Assembly: GCA_947464185.1 (NCBI GenBank)
Contig: CANHVY010000001.1
Span: 62,001-126,000, forward strand
Origin: Burkholderiales bacterium
GTDB lineage: Bacteria > Pseudomonadota > Gammaproteobacteria > Burkholderiales > Burkholderiaceae_C
Reading direction: 5' to 3'
Length of the DNA stretch: 64,000 bases
The notes under the pieces were generated by a model. It worked only from the letters and a program-made list of their open reading frames with translations. It searched no databases and was not told the DNA's origin. This document shows, one piece after another, positions 40,789 through 50,162 of this stretch. The translations under genes and the position numbers were made by a program. Within the stretch, counting starts at the first letter, position 1, and each line of letters starts with the position of its first letter.

Positions 40789-41873
40789 CCCGGACGGACC
40801 AGCGCGCCGAACCAGGGCGACCTGCTCTTGCGGGTTCGTTGAGGACCCAGGTGGCGCTGGGAGCGCTCGGCGCAGCCGGCCTGGGCGCTGCTTCTCTTGG
40901 GGTGTGGCTGGTGCCAGGCCCGTCGCCAGCCTCAGCGCCATGGCCCATGGAGGCTCTTTTTTGGGCGGCTTCGGTCATCACGGCTTCTGCCGCCCTGGCC
41001 TTGGCCTGGGCCACCGGCCGGCACGCGGCCATTTCCTGGCGTCGGTGGGAGCAGGCCTTGCAGCGGCATGACGGTGAGGCCGACACGCCCCTGGACGCTG
41101 AGGGGCCCTGGGAGGTGCAGGCCAGCCTGTACACGCTCAATGCGTGGATCGAACGCCGGCGTCAGTCCAGCGGACGACAGCAGCGGCTGCTGGGCGACGC
41201 CTCTCACCAGTTGCGCACGCCGCTGGCGGTGCTGCGCACGGTGCTGCAGGGCACGCCGGCGATGGAGCTTGGCATGCGTCGGGATGAACTCTTGCGCACC
41301 GTCGACCGCGCCACCGAAGTGGTCAACGAGATGTTGGCCCGCTTGAAGCTCGACCAGCGCCGCGTCGGGCCAGCGTCCGCCACCGAGCTTCGCCTGGACA
41401 GCGTCGCACGGGAAGCCGCGCTGGAGTTCGCGCCCTTGATCGGCACGCAGCGCTTGAACTTCGAGCTGCAGGCGGAGCCGCTGTCCGTCAGGGCGGACGC
41501 CTGGATTCTGGGCGAGCTCGTGCGCAACCTGCTCGCCAACGCCATCCGGCACTCGCCGCGCGAAGGGGCGCTCGGCATCGTCGTGCGCCGCACCCATGAG
41601 GGGCCCGAGCTCATCGTCTGGGACGCCGGGCCCGGACTCCGCGAAGGGCCCCGCGAGCGACTGTTCGAGCCCTTCGCGGCGGCAGCAGCCAGCGGCATCG
41701 GCCTGGGGCTGTCGATCTGCCGCGAGTTCGCGCAGGCCATGGGCGCACATGTCGAGCTCTACAACCGCACCGATGGCCAGCGGATCATCGGGGTTGATGC
41801 CGTCGTACGCTGGCCCGCTGCTGCTACTTCTCCCCTTGTCACCACCCATCCCCACGAAGGAGATTCCCGATGA
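40785..41873 (+). CDS. Sensor histidine kinase with minimal periplasmic loop
   Basis: 362-residue kinase. There are two membrane helices (about residues 20-42 and 58-78) separated by only some 15 residues, so there is no periplasmic sensor domain. The H-box is 'LGDASHQLRTPL' (His141); N-, G1- and G2-boxes are 'LVRNLLANAIRHSP', 'DAGPGL' and 'GIGLGLSICREFA'. The TctE-like arrangement suggests sensing within the membrane or through a partner such as the adjacent binding protein. Its stop overlaps the start of the binding-protein gene. Confidence 0.88.
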   Translation: MTRTDQRAEPGRPALAGSLRTQVALGALGAAGLGAASLGVWLVPGPSPASAPWPMEALFWAASVITASAALALAWATGRHAAISWRRWEQALQRHDGEADTPLDAEGPWEVQASLYTLNAWIERRRQSSGRQQRLLGDASHQLRTPLAVLRTVLQGTPAMELGMRRDELLRTVDRATEVVNEMLARLKLDQRRVGPASATELRLDSVAREAALEFAPLIGTQRLNFELQAEPLSVRADAWILGELVRNLLANAIRHSPREGALGIVVRRTHEGPELIVWDAGPGLREGPRERLFEPFAAAAASGIGLGLSICREFAQAMGAHVELYNRTDGQRIIGVDAVVRWPAAATSPLVTTHPHEGDSR

Positions 41874-42892
41874 AGAAGACCCGCATCATCATAGCGACCC
41901 TGTTCGCGCTCACCGGTGCAGTTCAGGCGCAAGACGCCGGGCAGATCAACGTGATCTGCTCGGTGCAGGCCGAGTGGTGCAACCTGATGCAGACGGTGTA
42001 TTCGCGCACCACGGGGGTGAAGGTCAACATGTCGCTCAAGGGCTCGGGTGAGGCGCTGGCGCAATTGATCGCCGAGCGCGCCAATCCCAAGACCGACGTC
42101 TGGTTCGGCGGCACGGGCGACCCGCACCTTCAGGCTGCCGAGCAGGATCTCACGCTGGAGTACAAGTCCGCCAGCCTGCCGCAACTGCACGCCTGGGCGC
42201 AGCAACAGGCGGCGCAGAGCAAGTTCCGCACGGTGGGCATCTACTCCGGCCCCCTGGGCTTTGGCTACAACCCCGAGTTGCTGGCCAAGAAGAAGCTGCC
42301 CGTGCCCAAGACCTGGAGCGACCTGCTCAAGCCCGAGTACAAGGGCGAGATCCAGGTGGCCAACCCGGCCTCCAGCGGCACGGCCTACACCATGGTGGCC
42401 ACGCTGGTGCAGCTGATGGGCGAGGACAAGGCCTTCGACTACATGAAGAAGCTGCACCGCAACATCAGCCAGTACACCCGCTCGGGCACGGCGCCCATCA
42501 AGGCCGTGGCGCGCGGCGAGACCTCGGTGTCCATCAGCTTCGTGCACGACGGCCCGGGCGAGAAGATGCAGGGCTTCCCGGTGGAGACCATCACGCCGAG
42601 CGACGGCACGGGTGCCGAGATCGGCTCCATGAGCCTCATCAAGGGGGCGCGCAACCTGGAGGCGGCCAAGAAGTTCTACGAGTGGGCGCTCACGGCCTCC
42701 GCTCAGGAAATGGGTGCGGCGGCCAAGCAGTTCCAGTTGCCCTCCAACAAGAGCGCCAAGGTCGACCCGCGCGTGCCGGATTTCAAGAAGATCAAGTTCA
42801 TCGACTACGACTACGCCAAGTACGGCTCCTCGGCCGAGCGCCGGCGCCTGATCGGCAGGTGGGAGAAGGACGTCAACTCGCTGCCGCGATGA
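41870..42892 (+). CDS. AfuA-type ABC transporter substrate-binding protein
   Basis: 340-residue periplasmic binding protein (COG1840 type) with a signal peptide ending at AVQAQ. The mature part begins 'INVICSVQAEWCNLMQTVY' and ends 'FIDYDYAKYGSSAERRRLIGRWEKDV', a tail I associate with AfuA-like proteins. No Tyr-Tyr pair of the FbpA iron site is present. Automatic annotation would say ferric; a sugar phosphate or other phosphorylated solute is an alternative, since AfuA of Actinobacillus is known to bind hexose phosphates. It overlaps the kinase gene by 4 nt, with AAGGAG upstream. Confidence 0.85.
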   Translation: MKKTRIIIATLFALTGAVQAQDAGQINVICSVQAEWCNLMQTVYSRTTGVKVNMSLKGSGEALAQLIAERANPKTDVWFGGTGDPHLQAAEQDLTLEYKSASLPQLHAWAQQQAAQSKFRTVGIYSGPLGFGYNPELLAKKKLPVPKTWSDLLKPEYKGEIQVANPASSGTAYTMVATLVQLMGEDKAFDYMKKLHRNISQYTRSGTAPIKAVARGETSVSISFVHDGPGEKMQGFPVETITPSDGTGAEIGSMSLIKGARNLEAAKKFYEWALTASAQEMGAAAKQFQLPSNKSAKVDPRVPDFKKIKFIDYDYAKYGSSAERRRLIGRWEKDVNSLPR

Positions 42893-42953
42893 GCAACCTG
42901 CAGGGCCTGACGCCTTTGCATCTGTGCAGCCTGGTGGGCGGGTGACACGCAGC

Positions 42954-45158
42954 ATGACGAATGTGAACCACGGCGCCCGGTCGGGTCAGCGTGCCATCCG
43001 CGCCTGGGCGATGCTGGGCCTGGCGGCCTGCGTCTTGCTGCCCTGGTACTTCCCGCAGGACCTGCGGCTGGTGGCGGCGCTGCGTGGCGTTTGGGGCCCT
43101 GAGCCCACGGCTGCAGCCCTGGTGCAGGTGGGGGAGCATGGTCGCACCTGGCTGGGCGGTGGGGTCGGTGCGCTGATGCTGGCGCTGGCGGCCGGTTTCA
43201 TGCCGGCCGGGCGTGCACAGGGCCGGGTGCTGCTGGTGGCGGCAGCCTTGGGCCTGCTGGTGGTGCTGGGCGGCGGCTTCACGGTCGGGCTCCGGGGCTG
43301 GAACTTTGACCTCCTCAATGCCTGGTTCGGAGAGTTGCCTCGAGGGCAGATCGGCTTGGGCTTGGGCGGTGCCGTCACGCTGCTCAGCCTGCTGATCCTG
43401 CTGGGTGCCGGGCTGGCGCGGCTGGGACGCTTTCGGGGCGACCTGTTCGTCGCCGCTGCGGTGGTGCTGTGCTCGGGCTTGCTGCTGCTGTTCGTGGCGC
43501 TGCCGGTGGCGCGCAGCCTGCTGGGGGCCTTTCTCGACGAGGCCGGGGCCTGGTCCCCGCCAGCCTTGTGGGAGCGCCTGGCGCACGAACGGGTCTGGGG
43601 CCTGTCCTGCCTGGTCGGTGGGGTGCGCTGCGGCGTGGCCTGGAACACGCTGTTCCTGGCGCTGCTGACGGCGGCAGGCACCACGGTGATGGGCACGCTC
43701 ATTGCCCTGTACGCCGAGCGGGGCAGTGCGCGCTGGCGCAGGCCCATGAACGTGCTGGCGCTGCTGCCCATCATCACGCCGCCGTTTGTCGTGGGCCTGG
43801 GGTTGATCCTTCTCTTTGGCCGTGCCGGACTGGTGAACCAGTTTCTCGAGTGGGCCTTCGGCATTCCGCCCACGCGCTGGTTCTACGGGCTTTTCGGGGT
43901 GTGGTTGGCGCAGATGTTCGCCTTCACGCCCATCGCCTTCATGATCATGCGTGGCGTGGTGCAGGGCATTTCGCCCAGTCTGGAGGAGGCGGCGCAGACG
44001 CTGCGCGCCTCGCGCATGCGCACCTTCATGACGGTGACGCTGCCGCTGCTCAAGCCCGGGCTGGCGAACGCCTTCCTGGTGGGTTTCATCGAAAGCATTG
44101 CCGACTTCGGCAACCCCATCATCGTGGGCGGGCAGTACGCGGTGCTGTCCACCGACATCTTCTTCGCCATCGTCGGCGCGCAGTACGACCAGGGCCGCGC
44201 CGCGTCGCTCGCCCTGGTGCTGACGGGTTTTGCGCTGGCCGTGTTCTTCCTGCAGCAGCGCGTGCTCGGGCGGGCGAACTACACCACGGTGTCGGGCAAG
44301 GGCGATGCGGGCGTGGCCATGGCGATGCCCGACAGCTTGCGCCGGCTGTGCCTGGCCACGGCCGGGCCCTGGTTGTTGTTCACGGTGGTGGTCTATGTCT
44401 TTGCCTTCATCGGCGGCTTTGTGCAGACCTGGGGCCGCGACTACACGCCCACGCTGGCGCACTTCCGCACCGCGTTCGACCTGCAGTGGGGCGCGCACGG
44501 CCTGGTCTGGGCGGGCACGGCGTGGAGCTCGTTGTTCACCACCGTCAAACTGGCGGCCATCGCGGCGCCGCTGTGCGCGGGCCTGGGCCTCCTGATCAGC
44601 TGGCTGCTGGCGCGCACGCAGTTCGCGGGGCAGCGCGCCTTCGAGTTCTCCGCGCTGCTGGCGTTCGCCATCCCCGGTACGGTGCTGGGCGTGAGCTACA
44701 TCCTCGCCTTCAACGTGCCGCCCTTCGAGCTCACGGGTACCGGCATCATCATCGTGCTGTGTTTCATCTTCCGCAACCTGCCGGTGGGTGTGCGCGCCGG
44801 CACGGCCAGCTTCAAGCAGCTGGACAAGTCGCTCGACGAGGCCAGCACCATGCTGCGTGCGGGCACCGCCACCACCTTGCGCCGCGTGGTGCTGCCGCTG
44901 CTAAAGCCCGCGCTGGTGGCGGCCCTGGTGTACAGCTTCGTGCGCAGCATGACCACGGTGTCGGCGGTCATCTTCCTCGTCACCGCGGAGTACGAGCTCG
45001 CCACCACCTACATCATCGGCCGCGTGGGCAATGGCGACTACGGTGTGGCGCTGGCCTACTGCACCGTGCTGATCGTGCTGATGTCGCTGGCCACGGCGTT
45101 GATCCAGTTCCTGGTGGGTGAACGGCGGCTGGGGCGGCGCGCGGTGGCGGCGCATTGA
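42954..45158 (+). CDS. AfuB-type fused double permease
   Basis: 734-residue inner-membrane protein containing two permease domains in one chain. An N-terminal block of about five helices (residues 15-190) precedes them. EAA loops are visible twice: 'EEAAQTLRASRMRTFMTVTLPLLKPGL' and 'LDEASTMLRAGTATTLRRVVLPLLKPAL'. FbpB-type proteins are shorter, while AfuB-type proteins are nearer this size. I chose the ATG at 42954; GTG codons at 42942 and 42924 are alternatives. It lies 61 nt after the binding-protein gene. Confidence 0.85.
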   Translation: MTNVNHGARSGQRAIRAWAMLGLAACVLLPWYFPQDLRLVAALRGVWGPEPTAAALVQVGEHGRTWLGGGVGALMLALAAGFMPAGRAQGRVLLVAAALGLLVVLGGGFTVGLRGWNFDLLNAWFGELPRGQIGLGLGGAVTLLSLLILLGAGLARLGRFRGDLFVAAAVVLCSGLLLLFVALPVARSLLGAFLDEAGAWSPPALWERLAHERVWGLSCLVGGVRCGVAWNTLFLALLTAAGTTVMGTLIALYAERGSARWRRPMNVLALLPIITPPFVVGLGLILLFGRAGLVNQFLEWAFGIPPTRWFYGLFGVWLAQMFAFTPIAFMIMRGVVQGISPSLEEAAQTLRASRMRTFMTVTLPLLKPGLANAFLVGFIESIADFGNPIIVGGQYAVLSTDIFFAIVGAQYDQGRAASLALVLTGFALAVFFLQQRVLGRANYTTVSGKGDAGVAMAMPDSLRRLCLATAGPWLLFTVVVYVFAFIGGFVQTWGRDYTPTLAHFRTAFDLQWGAHGLVWAGTAWSSLFTTVKLAAIAAPLCAGLGLLISWLLARTQFAGQRAFEFSALLAFAIPGTVLGVSYILAFNVPPFELTGTGIIIVLCFIFRNLPVGVRAGTASFKQLDKSLDEASTMLRAGTATTLRRVVLPLLKPALVAALVYSFVRSMTTVSAVIFLVTAEYELATTYIIGRVGNGDYGVALAYCTVLIVLMSLATALIQFLVGERRLGRRAVAAH

Positions 45159-45241
45159 GCATGCCCTGCTCACCACCCGGGCCCACCGCTGCAAGACCTG
45201 GCTGACCTTCGACAAGCCCCCAATCCCCTGAAAGCCTCGCC

Positions 45242-46312
45242 ATGAGTTCCATCGGCATCGAATTCCGCCAGGTCACCAAGCGCTATGGCGACGCGCGTTC
45301 GCCGCTCGTGGTCAAGGGCATCGACCTGCAAGTGCCCAAGGGCTCGCTGACCACCATCCTCGGCCCCTCGGGCTGCGGCAAGACCACCTCGCTGCGCATG
45401 ATCGCGGGCCTGGAGTCGCCCACGTCGGGCACCCTCCTGATCGACGGGCAGGACGTCACCACGCTGGGCCCGGCCGAGCGCAACGTCAGCATGGTGTTCC
45501 AGAGCTACGCGCTGTTCCCGCACATGAACGTGGTCGAGAACGTGGGCTACGGGCTGTCGGTGCAGGGCCTGTCGCGCGACACCACGGCACAGCGCGCCCG
45601 CGCGGCCATGGAACTGGTGGGCCTGGCCGGCTTCGAGCAGCGCCTGCCGAGCGAACTCTCCGGCGGCCAGCAGCAGCGCGTGGCGGTGGCGCGCTCGCTG
45701 GTGCTGGAGCCCAGCGTGCTGCTGTTCGACGAGCCGCTGTCCAACCTGGACGCGCGGCTGCGCCGCAGCATGCGCGAGGAGATCCGCGCCTTGCAGCAAC
45801 GCCTCAAGCTGACGGTCGCCTACGTCACGCACGACCAGAGCGAGGCCCTGGCCGTCAGCGACCAGATCATCGTCATGGACGCCGGCCTCATCGCCCAGGC
45901 CGGCACGCCGCGCCAGCTCTATGAGCAGCCGGCCACCGAGTTCGTGGCCGGCTTCATGGGCGAGGCCTTGCGCTTCGAAGCGACAGTCGATGAAGCGGGG
46001 CTGGTGCACCTGGGCCCGCTGCGGTTTGCGCCGCGCCGGCCGGTGGCGCCCGGCCCGGTGCGTGTGGCGGTGCGGCCCGAGGCCTGGCAGGTGGAGGCCG
46101 TGCCCGCGGCATCAGGTGCGCAAGGCGAGGCGGGTGCGCTGCCCGGCACCCTGCGCAAGATGGCCTACCTGGGCAGCTTCCTGGAACTCACCGTGGACAC
46201 GCCGTTGGGCGAGGTGTTTGTCGTCTCCCCCGGGGTGGACCACGCCTGGCAATCAGGGGATGTCATGCGCCTGCGCCTGGGCAGCCACGGGGTGTCGGTG
46301 GTGGCTGGGTGA
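45242..46312 (+). CDS. AfuC/FbpC-type ABC transporter ATPase
   Basis: 356-residue ATPase with all motifs intact: Walker A GPSGCGKT (41-48), signature ELSGGQQQRVAVARSL, Walker B LLFDEPLSNLD, H-loop 'YVTHDQSEA', then a C-terminal TOBE-like regulatory domain. It completes the transporter formed with the two upstream genes and is probably the functional motor, in contrast to the ATPase at 38900. It converges on the exporter gene downstream. Confidence 0.92.
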   Translation: MSSIGIEFRQVTKRYGDARSPLVVKGIDLQVPKGSLTTILGPSGCGKTTSLRMIAGLESPTSGTLLIDGQDVTTLGPAERNVSMVFQSYALFPHMNVVENVGYGLSVQGLSRDTTAQRARAAMELVGLAGFEQRLPSELSGGQQQRVAVARSLVLEPSVLLFDEPLSNLDARLRRSMREEIRALQQRLKLTVAYVTHDQSEALAVSDQIIVMDAGLIAQAGTPRQLYEQPATEFVAGFMGEALRFEATVDEAGLVHLGPLRFAPRRPVAPGPVRVAVRPEAWQVEAVPAASGAQGEAGALPGTLRKMAYLGSFLELTVDTPLGEVFVVSPGVDHAWQSGDVMRLRLGSHGVSVVAG

Positions 46313-46345
46313 GGCCTCGAGGGGTCGACGGGCGGCCCGATGGCT

Positions 46346-47236
46346 TCAGCTTCGAGCCTGCCCGCCGCCCCGCACCTCCACCCACAGCAGGTACAGCCCG
46401 CTGGCCACCACCACGGTGGCGCCGGCGATCACCAGCGCATCGGGCACCTGGGCGAAGACCAGCCAGCCCAGCAGCGTCATGTAGAGGATCTGCTGGTAGA
46501 GAAAAGGCCCCAGCGTGGCGGCCGTGGCGTAGCGGTGCGCCTGTGCCACGAAGTAGTGGCCCAGGCCGCCGCACAGGCCGGCCAGCCCGATGATGGCCCA
46601 GGTGAAGGCGTCGGCCGGGTCTTTCCATTGCGCCAGGCCGAAGGGGGCGATGACCACGGCGGCACCGATGGCCGACATCAGCTGCAGCGACGCGGCGGAC
46701 TCGGTGGCGGCCAAGCGTCGCGTCAGGATGTTGAAGCTGGCGTACAGCACGGCGTTGCCCATCGCCAGCAGCAGCGCCGGATGGAAGGCACCGGTCCACG
46801 GCCGCATGATCAGCATCACCCCGCCCAGGCCCGCGGCAATCGCCAACCAGCGCCGGGCGTCAAGGCGCTCGCCCAGCCACCAGGCGCTGAGCAAGGCGAT
46901 GAGCAACGGCACGGAGAACTGGATGGCCCCCGTCTCGGCCAGCTGCAGGTACTGCAGCGCCCAGAAGTTCATCGCCGTCATCACGCCCAGCATGGCGCCG
47001 CGCAGCGCCTGCAGCTTCACGTTGCGCACCCGCACCAGCTCGCGGCCGTACATCGGCGCCAGCAATGCCGAGGTGATGAACACATGCGCCATGAAGCGCA
47101 TCCACACCACCTGGAAGACCGGCAGGTCCTGCACCAGCCACTTGGCGCAGGCATCCAGGACGGCGAACAGCAGGGTGGTCAGGCAGACCAGCGAGATGCC
47201 GATGCGGCGGTTGCGCGCGTTGTCGTCGTGGAGCAT
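46346..47236 (-). CDS. DMT-superfamily (EamA) transporter
   Basis: 296-residue inner-membrane protein with about ten helices arranged as two EamA repeats ('GISLVCLTTLLFAVLDACAKWLV' and 'LAMGNAVLYASFNILTRRLAA'). Family members export metabolites such as amino acids; the substrate cannot be read here. The start ATG at 47236 is favoured because AGGA lies 7 nt upstream; ATGs at 47251 and 47284 are in frame but less well placed. It diverges from tal. Confidence 0.85.
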   Translation of the reverse strand: MLHDDNARNRRIGISLVCLTTLLFAVLDACAKWLVQDLPVFQVVWMRFMAHVFITSALLAPMYGRELVRVRNVKLQALRGAMLGVMTAMNFWALQYLQLAETGAIQFSVPLLIALLSAWWLGERLDARRWLAIAAGLGGVMLIMRPWTGAFHPALLLAMGNAVLYASFNILTRRLAATESAASLQLMSAIGAAVVIAPFGLAQWKDPADAFTWAIIGLAGLCGGLGHYFVAQAHRYATAATLGPFLYQQILYMTLLGWLVFAQVPDALVIAGATVVVASGLYLLWVEVRGGGQARS

Positions 47237-47389
47237 GCAGGAGTCCTGCATTGATTCTAGGAGTCGACCCGCACGTGGCGGCATCGGACAATGCGACGCA
47301 CGCTGGGCTGCGTTTGTGCAGGCCCGTCATTTGCTTCTGATCCTCTTGTTTTGGATCCCGTTGATTTGGAATCCTCCACTGCCCACGCC

Positions 47390-48343
47390 ATGAACCAGCT
47401 CGACCAGCTCAAGCAATTCACCACCGTCGTGGCCGACACCGGCAATTTCCGCCAGCTCGCCCAGTTCACGCCGCGCGACGCCACGACCAACCCCTCGCTC
47501 ATCCTGAAGGCGGTGCAGCAGCCCGAGTACGCACCGCTGCTGGCCGACACGGTGGTGGCGCACCGCGCGCGAGCGGTGCCGGAGATCGTGGACGAGGTGC
47601 TGGTGCGCTTCGGCCTGGAGATCCTGAAGGTGGTACCCGGCCGCGTCAGCACCGAGGTGGATGCGCGCCTGTCCTTCGACCGCGCCGCCACCGTGGCGCG
47701 GGCCCGTCGCTTGATCGCGCTGTACGAGGCCGCCGGCATCGCCCGCGAACGCGTGCTGATCAAGATCGCCGCCACCTGGGAGGGCATCCAGGCCGCTGCG
47801 GAGCTGGAGCGCGACGGCATCCGCTGCAACCTCACGCTGCTGTTCGCCTTCTGCCAGGCCGTGGCCTGCGGCGCGGCGGGCGTGCGGCTGATTTCGCCCT
47901 TCGTGGGCCGCATCTACGACTGGCACAAGAAGGCCGCTGGCGCCGCCTGGGACGAGGCCGCCCGCGCCGGGGCGAACGACCCCGGCGTGCAGTCGGTCAG
48001 CCGCATCTACGCGTACTACAAGCGCCACGGCATCGTCACCGAGGTGATGGGTGCGAGCTTCCGCAACGTCGGCCAGATCACGGCGCTGGCCGGCTGCGAC
48101 CTGCTGACCATCAGCCCGGAGTTGCTGGCGGCACTGCAGGCCACCGATGCCCCGCTGACCCGGGTCCTGGACCCGCAAGCTGCAAGAGACGCCGACCTCC
48201 CGGCCGTGCACCTGGACGAGGCGGCCTTCCGATGGGCCTTGAACGAGGACGCCATGGCCACGGAGAAGCTGGCCGAGGGCATCCGCGCCTTCGCGGTGGA
48301 CGCGTCCAAGTTGGACCGCATGATCGAAGGCCTGCGGGGCTGA
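47390..48343 (+). CDS. tal: Transaldolase
   Basis: 317-residue class I transaldolase moving a three-carbon unit between sedoheptulose-7-phosphate and glyceraldehyde-3-phosphate. The Schiff-base Lys125 lies in '[12 protein letters not shown]', and '[12 protein letters not shown]' and '[15 protein letters not shown]' match the TalB family. The ATG at 47390 gives the standard N-terminus ([18 protein letters not shown]). It lies 169 nt upstream of pgi and forms a sugar-phosphate group with pgi. Confidence 0.96.
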   Translation: MNQLDQLKQFTTVVADTGNFRQLAQFTPRDATTNPSLILKAVQQPEYAPLLADTVVAHRARAVPEIVDEVLVRFGLEILKVVPGRVSTEVDARLSFDRAATVARARRLIALYEAAGIARERVLIKIAATWEGIQAAAELERDGIRCNLTLLFAFCQAVACGAAGVRLISPFVGRIYDWHKKAAGAAWDEAARAGANDPGVQSVSRIYAYYKRHGIVTEVMGASFRNVGQITALAGCDLLTISPELLAALQATDAPLTRVLDPQAARDADLPAVHLDEAAFRWALNEDAMATEKLAEGIRAFAVDASKLDRMIEGLRG

Positions 48344-48457
48344 GCTTGCCGTGCCGCTGCGTGTTCCCCGCACCTGTGCCCATACGCCCGGGGCGCACTT
48401 GGCAGGGTGCACTCGGCTGAGCGATCCCTTCTGGCCTGGGTGTCTCGGGGTGATGAT

Positions 48458-48484
48458 CCGTTCGGGCTGAGCCTGTCGAAGCCC
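48458..48484 (+). repeat. REP-like element before pgi
   Basis: One copy of the dispersed element (CGTTCGGGCTGAGCCTGTCGAAG core) in the tal-pgi gap, 28 nt before the pgi start. Same family as the clusters at 6.3 kb and 53.15-53.46 kb. Confidence 0.7.
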
Positions 48485-48512
48485 TCTTTTCGCCTGAAGG
48501 AGCAATCCGCCC

Positions 48513-50162
48513 GTGAACAAGCTGTCCCACCCCCGCTGCGACCGCACCGCTGCCTGGGCCGCGCTGCAAGGCCACTTCCAGGCCCACGGCCGCGGCTTGG
48601 ACCTGCGCGAGGCTTTCGCGCGCGACCCGGCGCGTTTCGAGACGCTGTCCTTCGAGGCGCCGGAGGTCTTTGCCGACCTGTCGAAGAACCTGCTGGATGC
48701 GGCCACGCTGCATTTCCTGCTCGATCTGGCGCGGGAGTGTGGCCTGGAGGCCCGGCGCGACGCGATGCTGGCCGGCGAGAGCGTCAACCTCACCGAGGGC
48801 CGGGCGGTACTGCACACCGCGCTGCGGGCGCCGCGCGGGGCCGCACCCTTCAGCGACGAGGTGCACGCCACGCTGGACGCCATGCTGGCCTTTGCTGACG
48901 AGGTGCGGGCCACGACGCAGGGTGACCTCGGCGGCCCTGGCGGGACGCCTGGCCCCGGTGCCATCACCGACGTGGTGAACATCGGCATTGGCGGCTCCGA
49001 CCTCGGCCCGCGCATGGCCGTAGCCGCGCTGGAGCCCCTGGCCCGCAGCGGCCCGCGCCTGCACTTCGTCAGCAACGTCGACGGGCACGACATTGACGCG
49101 GTGCTGCGCGGCCTGGACGCCCGCCGCACGCTCTTCATCGTGGCCAGCAAGACCTTCACCACGCAGGAGACCATGGCCAACGCCCATGCGGCGCGCGACT
49201 GGTTCGATGCCCAGGGCGGCACCGACCGCGCAGCGCACTTCGTGGGCGTGACCACCAACCTGAGCGCCGCGGCCGACTTCGGCATCACCCGTACCTTCGG
49301 CTTCTGGGACTGGGTGGGCGGGCGCTACTCGCTGTGGAGCGCCATCGGCCTGCCGCTGGCCATCGCTATCGGCAGCGCGCAGTTCCGCGCCTTCCTGGAC
49401 GGTGCCCACGCCATGGACCGGCACTTCGCCACCGCGCCGCTGGCGCACAACCTGCCGGTGCTGCTGGGGCTGCTGGACGTCTGGTACCGCAACTTCCACG
49501 GCTTTGCCAGCCGCAGCGTGGCGCCCTACCACCAGGGCCTGCACCGCCTGCCGGCCTACCTGCAGCAACTGGAGATGGAGTCCAACGGCAAGGGCGTGGA
49601 CCTGGACGGCGCGCCGCTGCCCTACGGTACCAGCCCCGTGGTGTGGGGCGAGCCGGGCACCAACGGCCAGCACGCCTACTTCCAGATGCTGCACCAAGGC
49701 ACTGACGTGATTCCGGTGGAATTCATCCTGGTGCGCCAGCCGGCGCATGCCTTGCGCGACCAGCACGCCAAGCTGCTGGCCAACGGCCTGGCGCAGGCGC
49801 AGGCGCTGATGCTGGGCAAGACCACCGACCAGGCGCTGGCCGAGCACGCGCCCACGGCTTCAGCCACGCTTGACCGCGCCGTGCTGGCCCGCCACCGCAC
49901 CTTCCCCGGCAACCGGCCCAGCACCACGCTGCTGCTGGAGGCGCTCACGCCCCGAACGCTGGGTGCACTGATTGCGCTGTACGAGCACCGCGTGTTCGTC
50001 AGCGGCGCGCTGTGGGGCCTCAACAGCTTTGACCAATGGGGCGTGGAGCTCGGCAAAGCCTTGTGCAACGCCCTGCTGCCGCGCCTGGACAGCGGCGACG
50101 TGGTGGGGCTGGACGGCTCCACGGCCGGGCTGCTGCAGCGTCTGAAGGGTGCCCGCGCGTGA
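48513..50162 (+). CDS. pgi: Glucose-6-phosphate isomerase
   Basis: 549 residues, the same length as the E. coli enzyme. It interconverts glucose-6-phosphate and fructose-6-phosphate. Family signatures: 'NIGIGGSDLGPRMA', 'VASKTFTTQETMANA', 'GGRYSLWSAIGLPLAIA' and 'GLNSFDQWGVELGKAL'. It starts at a GTG (48513) with AAGGAG 12 nt upstream and ends in a GTGA overlap with the HAD gene. Confidence 0.97.
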   Translation: MNKLSHPRCDRTAAWAALQGHFQAHGRGLDLREAFARDPARFETLSFEAPEVFADLSKNLLDAATLHFLLDLARECGLEARRDAMLAGESVNLTEGRAVLHTALRAPRGAAPFSDEVHATLDAMLAFADEVRATTQGDLGGPGGTPGPGAITDVVNIGIGGSDLGPRMAVAALEPLARSGPRLHFVSNVDGHDIDAVLRGLDARRTLFIVASKTFTTQETMANAHAARDWFDAQGGTDRAAHFVGVTTNLSAAADFGITRTFGFWDWVGGRYSLWSAIGLPLAIAIGSAQFRAFLDGAHAMDRHFATAPLAHNLPVLLGLLDVWYRNFHGFASRSVAPYHQGLHRLPAYLQQLEMESNGKGVDLDGAPLPYGTSPVVWGEPGTNGQHAYFQMLHQGTDVIPVEFILVRQPAHALRDQHAKLLANGLAQAQALMLGKTTDQALAEHAPTASATLDRAVLARHRTFPGNRPSTTLLLEALTPRTLGALIALYEHRVFVSGALWGLNSFDQWGVELGKALCNALLPRLDSGDVVGLDGSTAGLLQRLKGARA

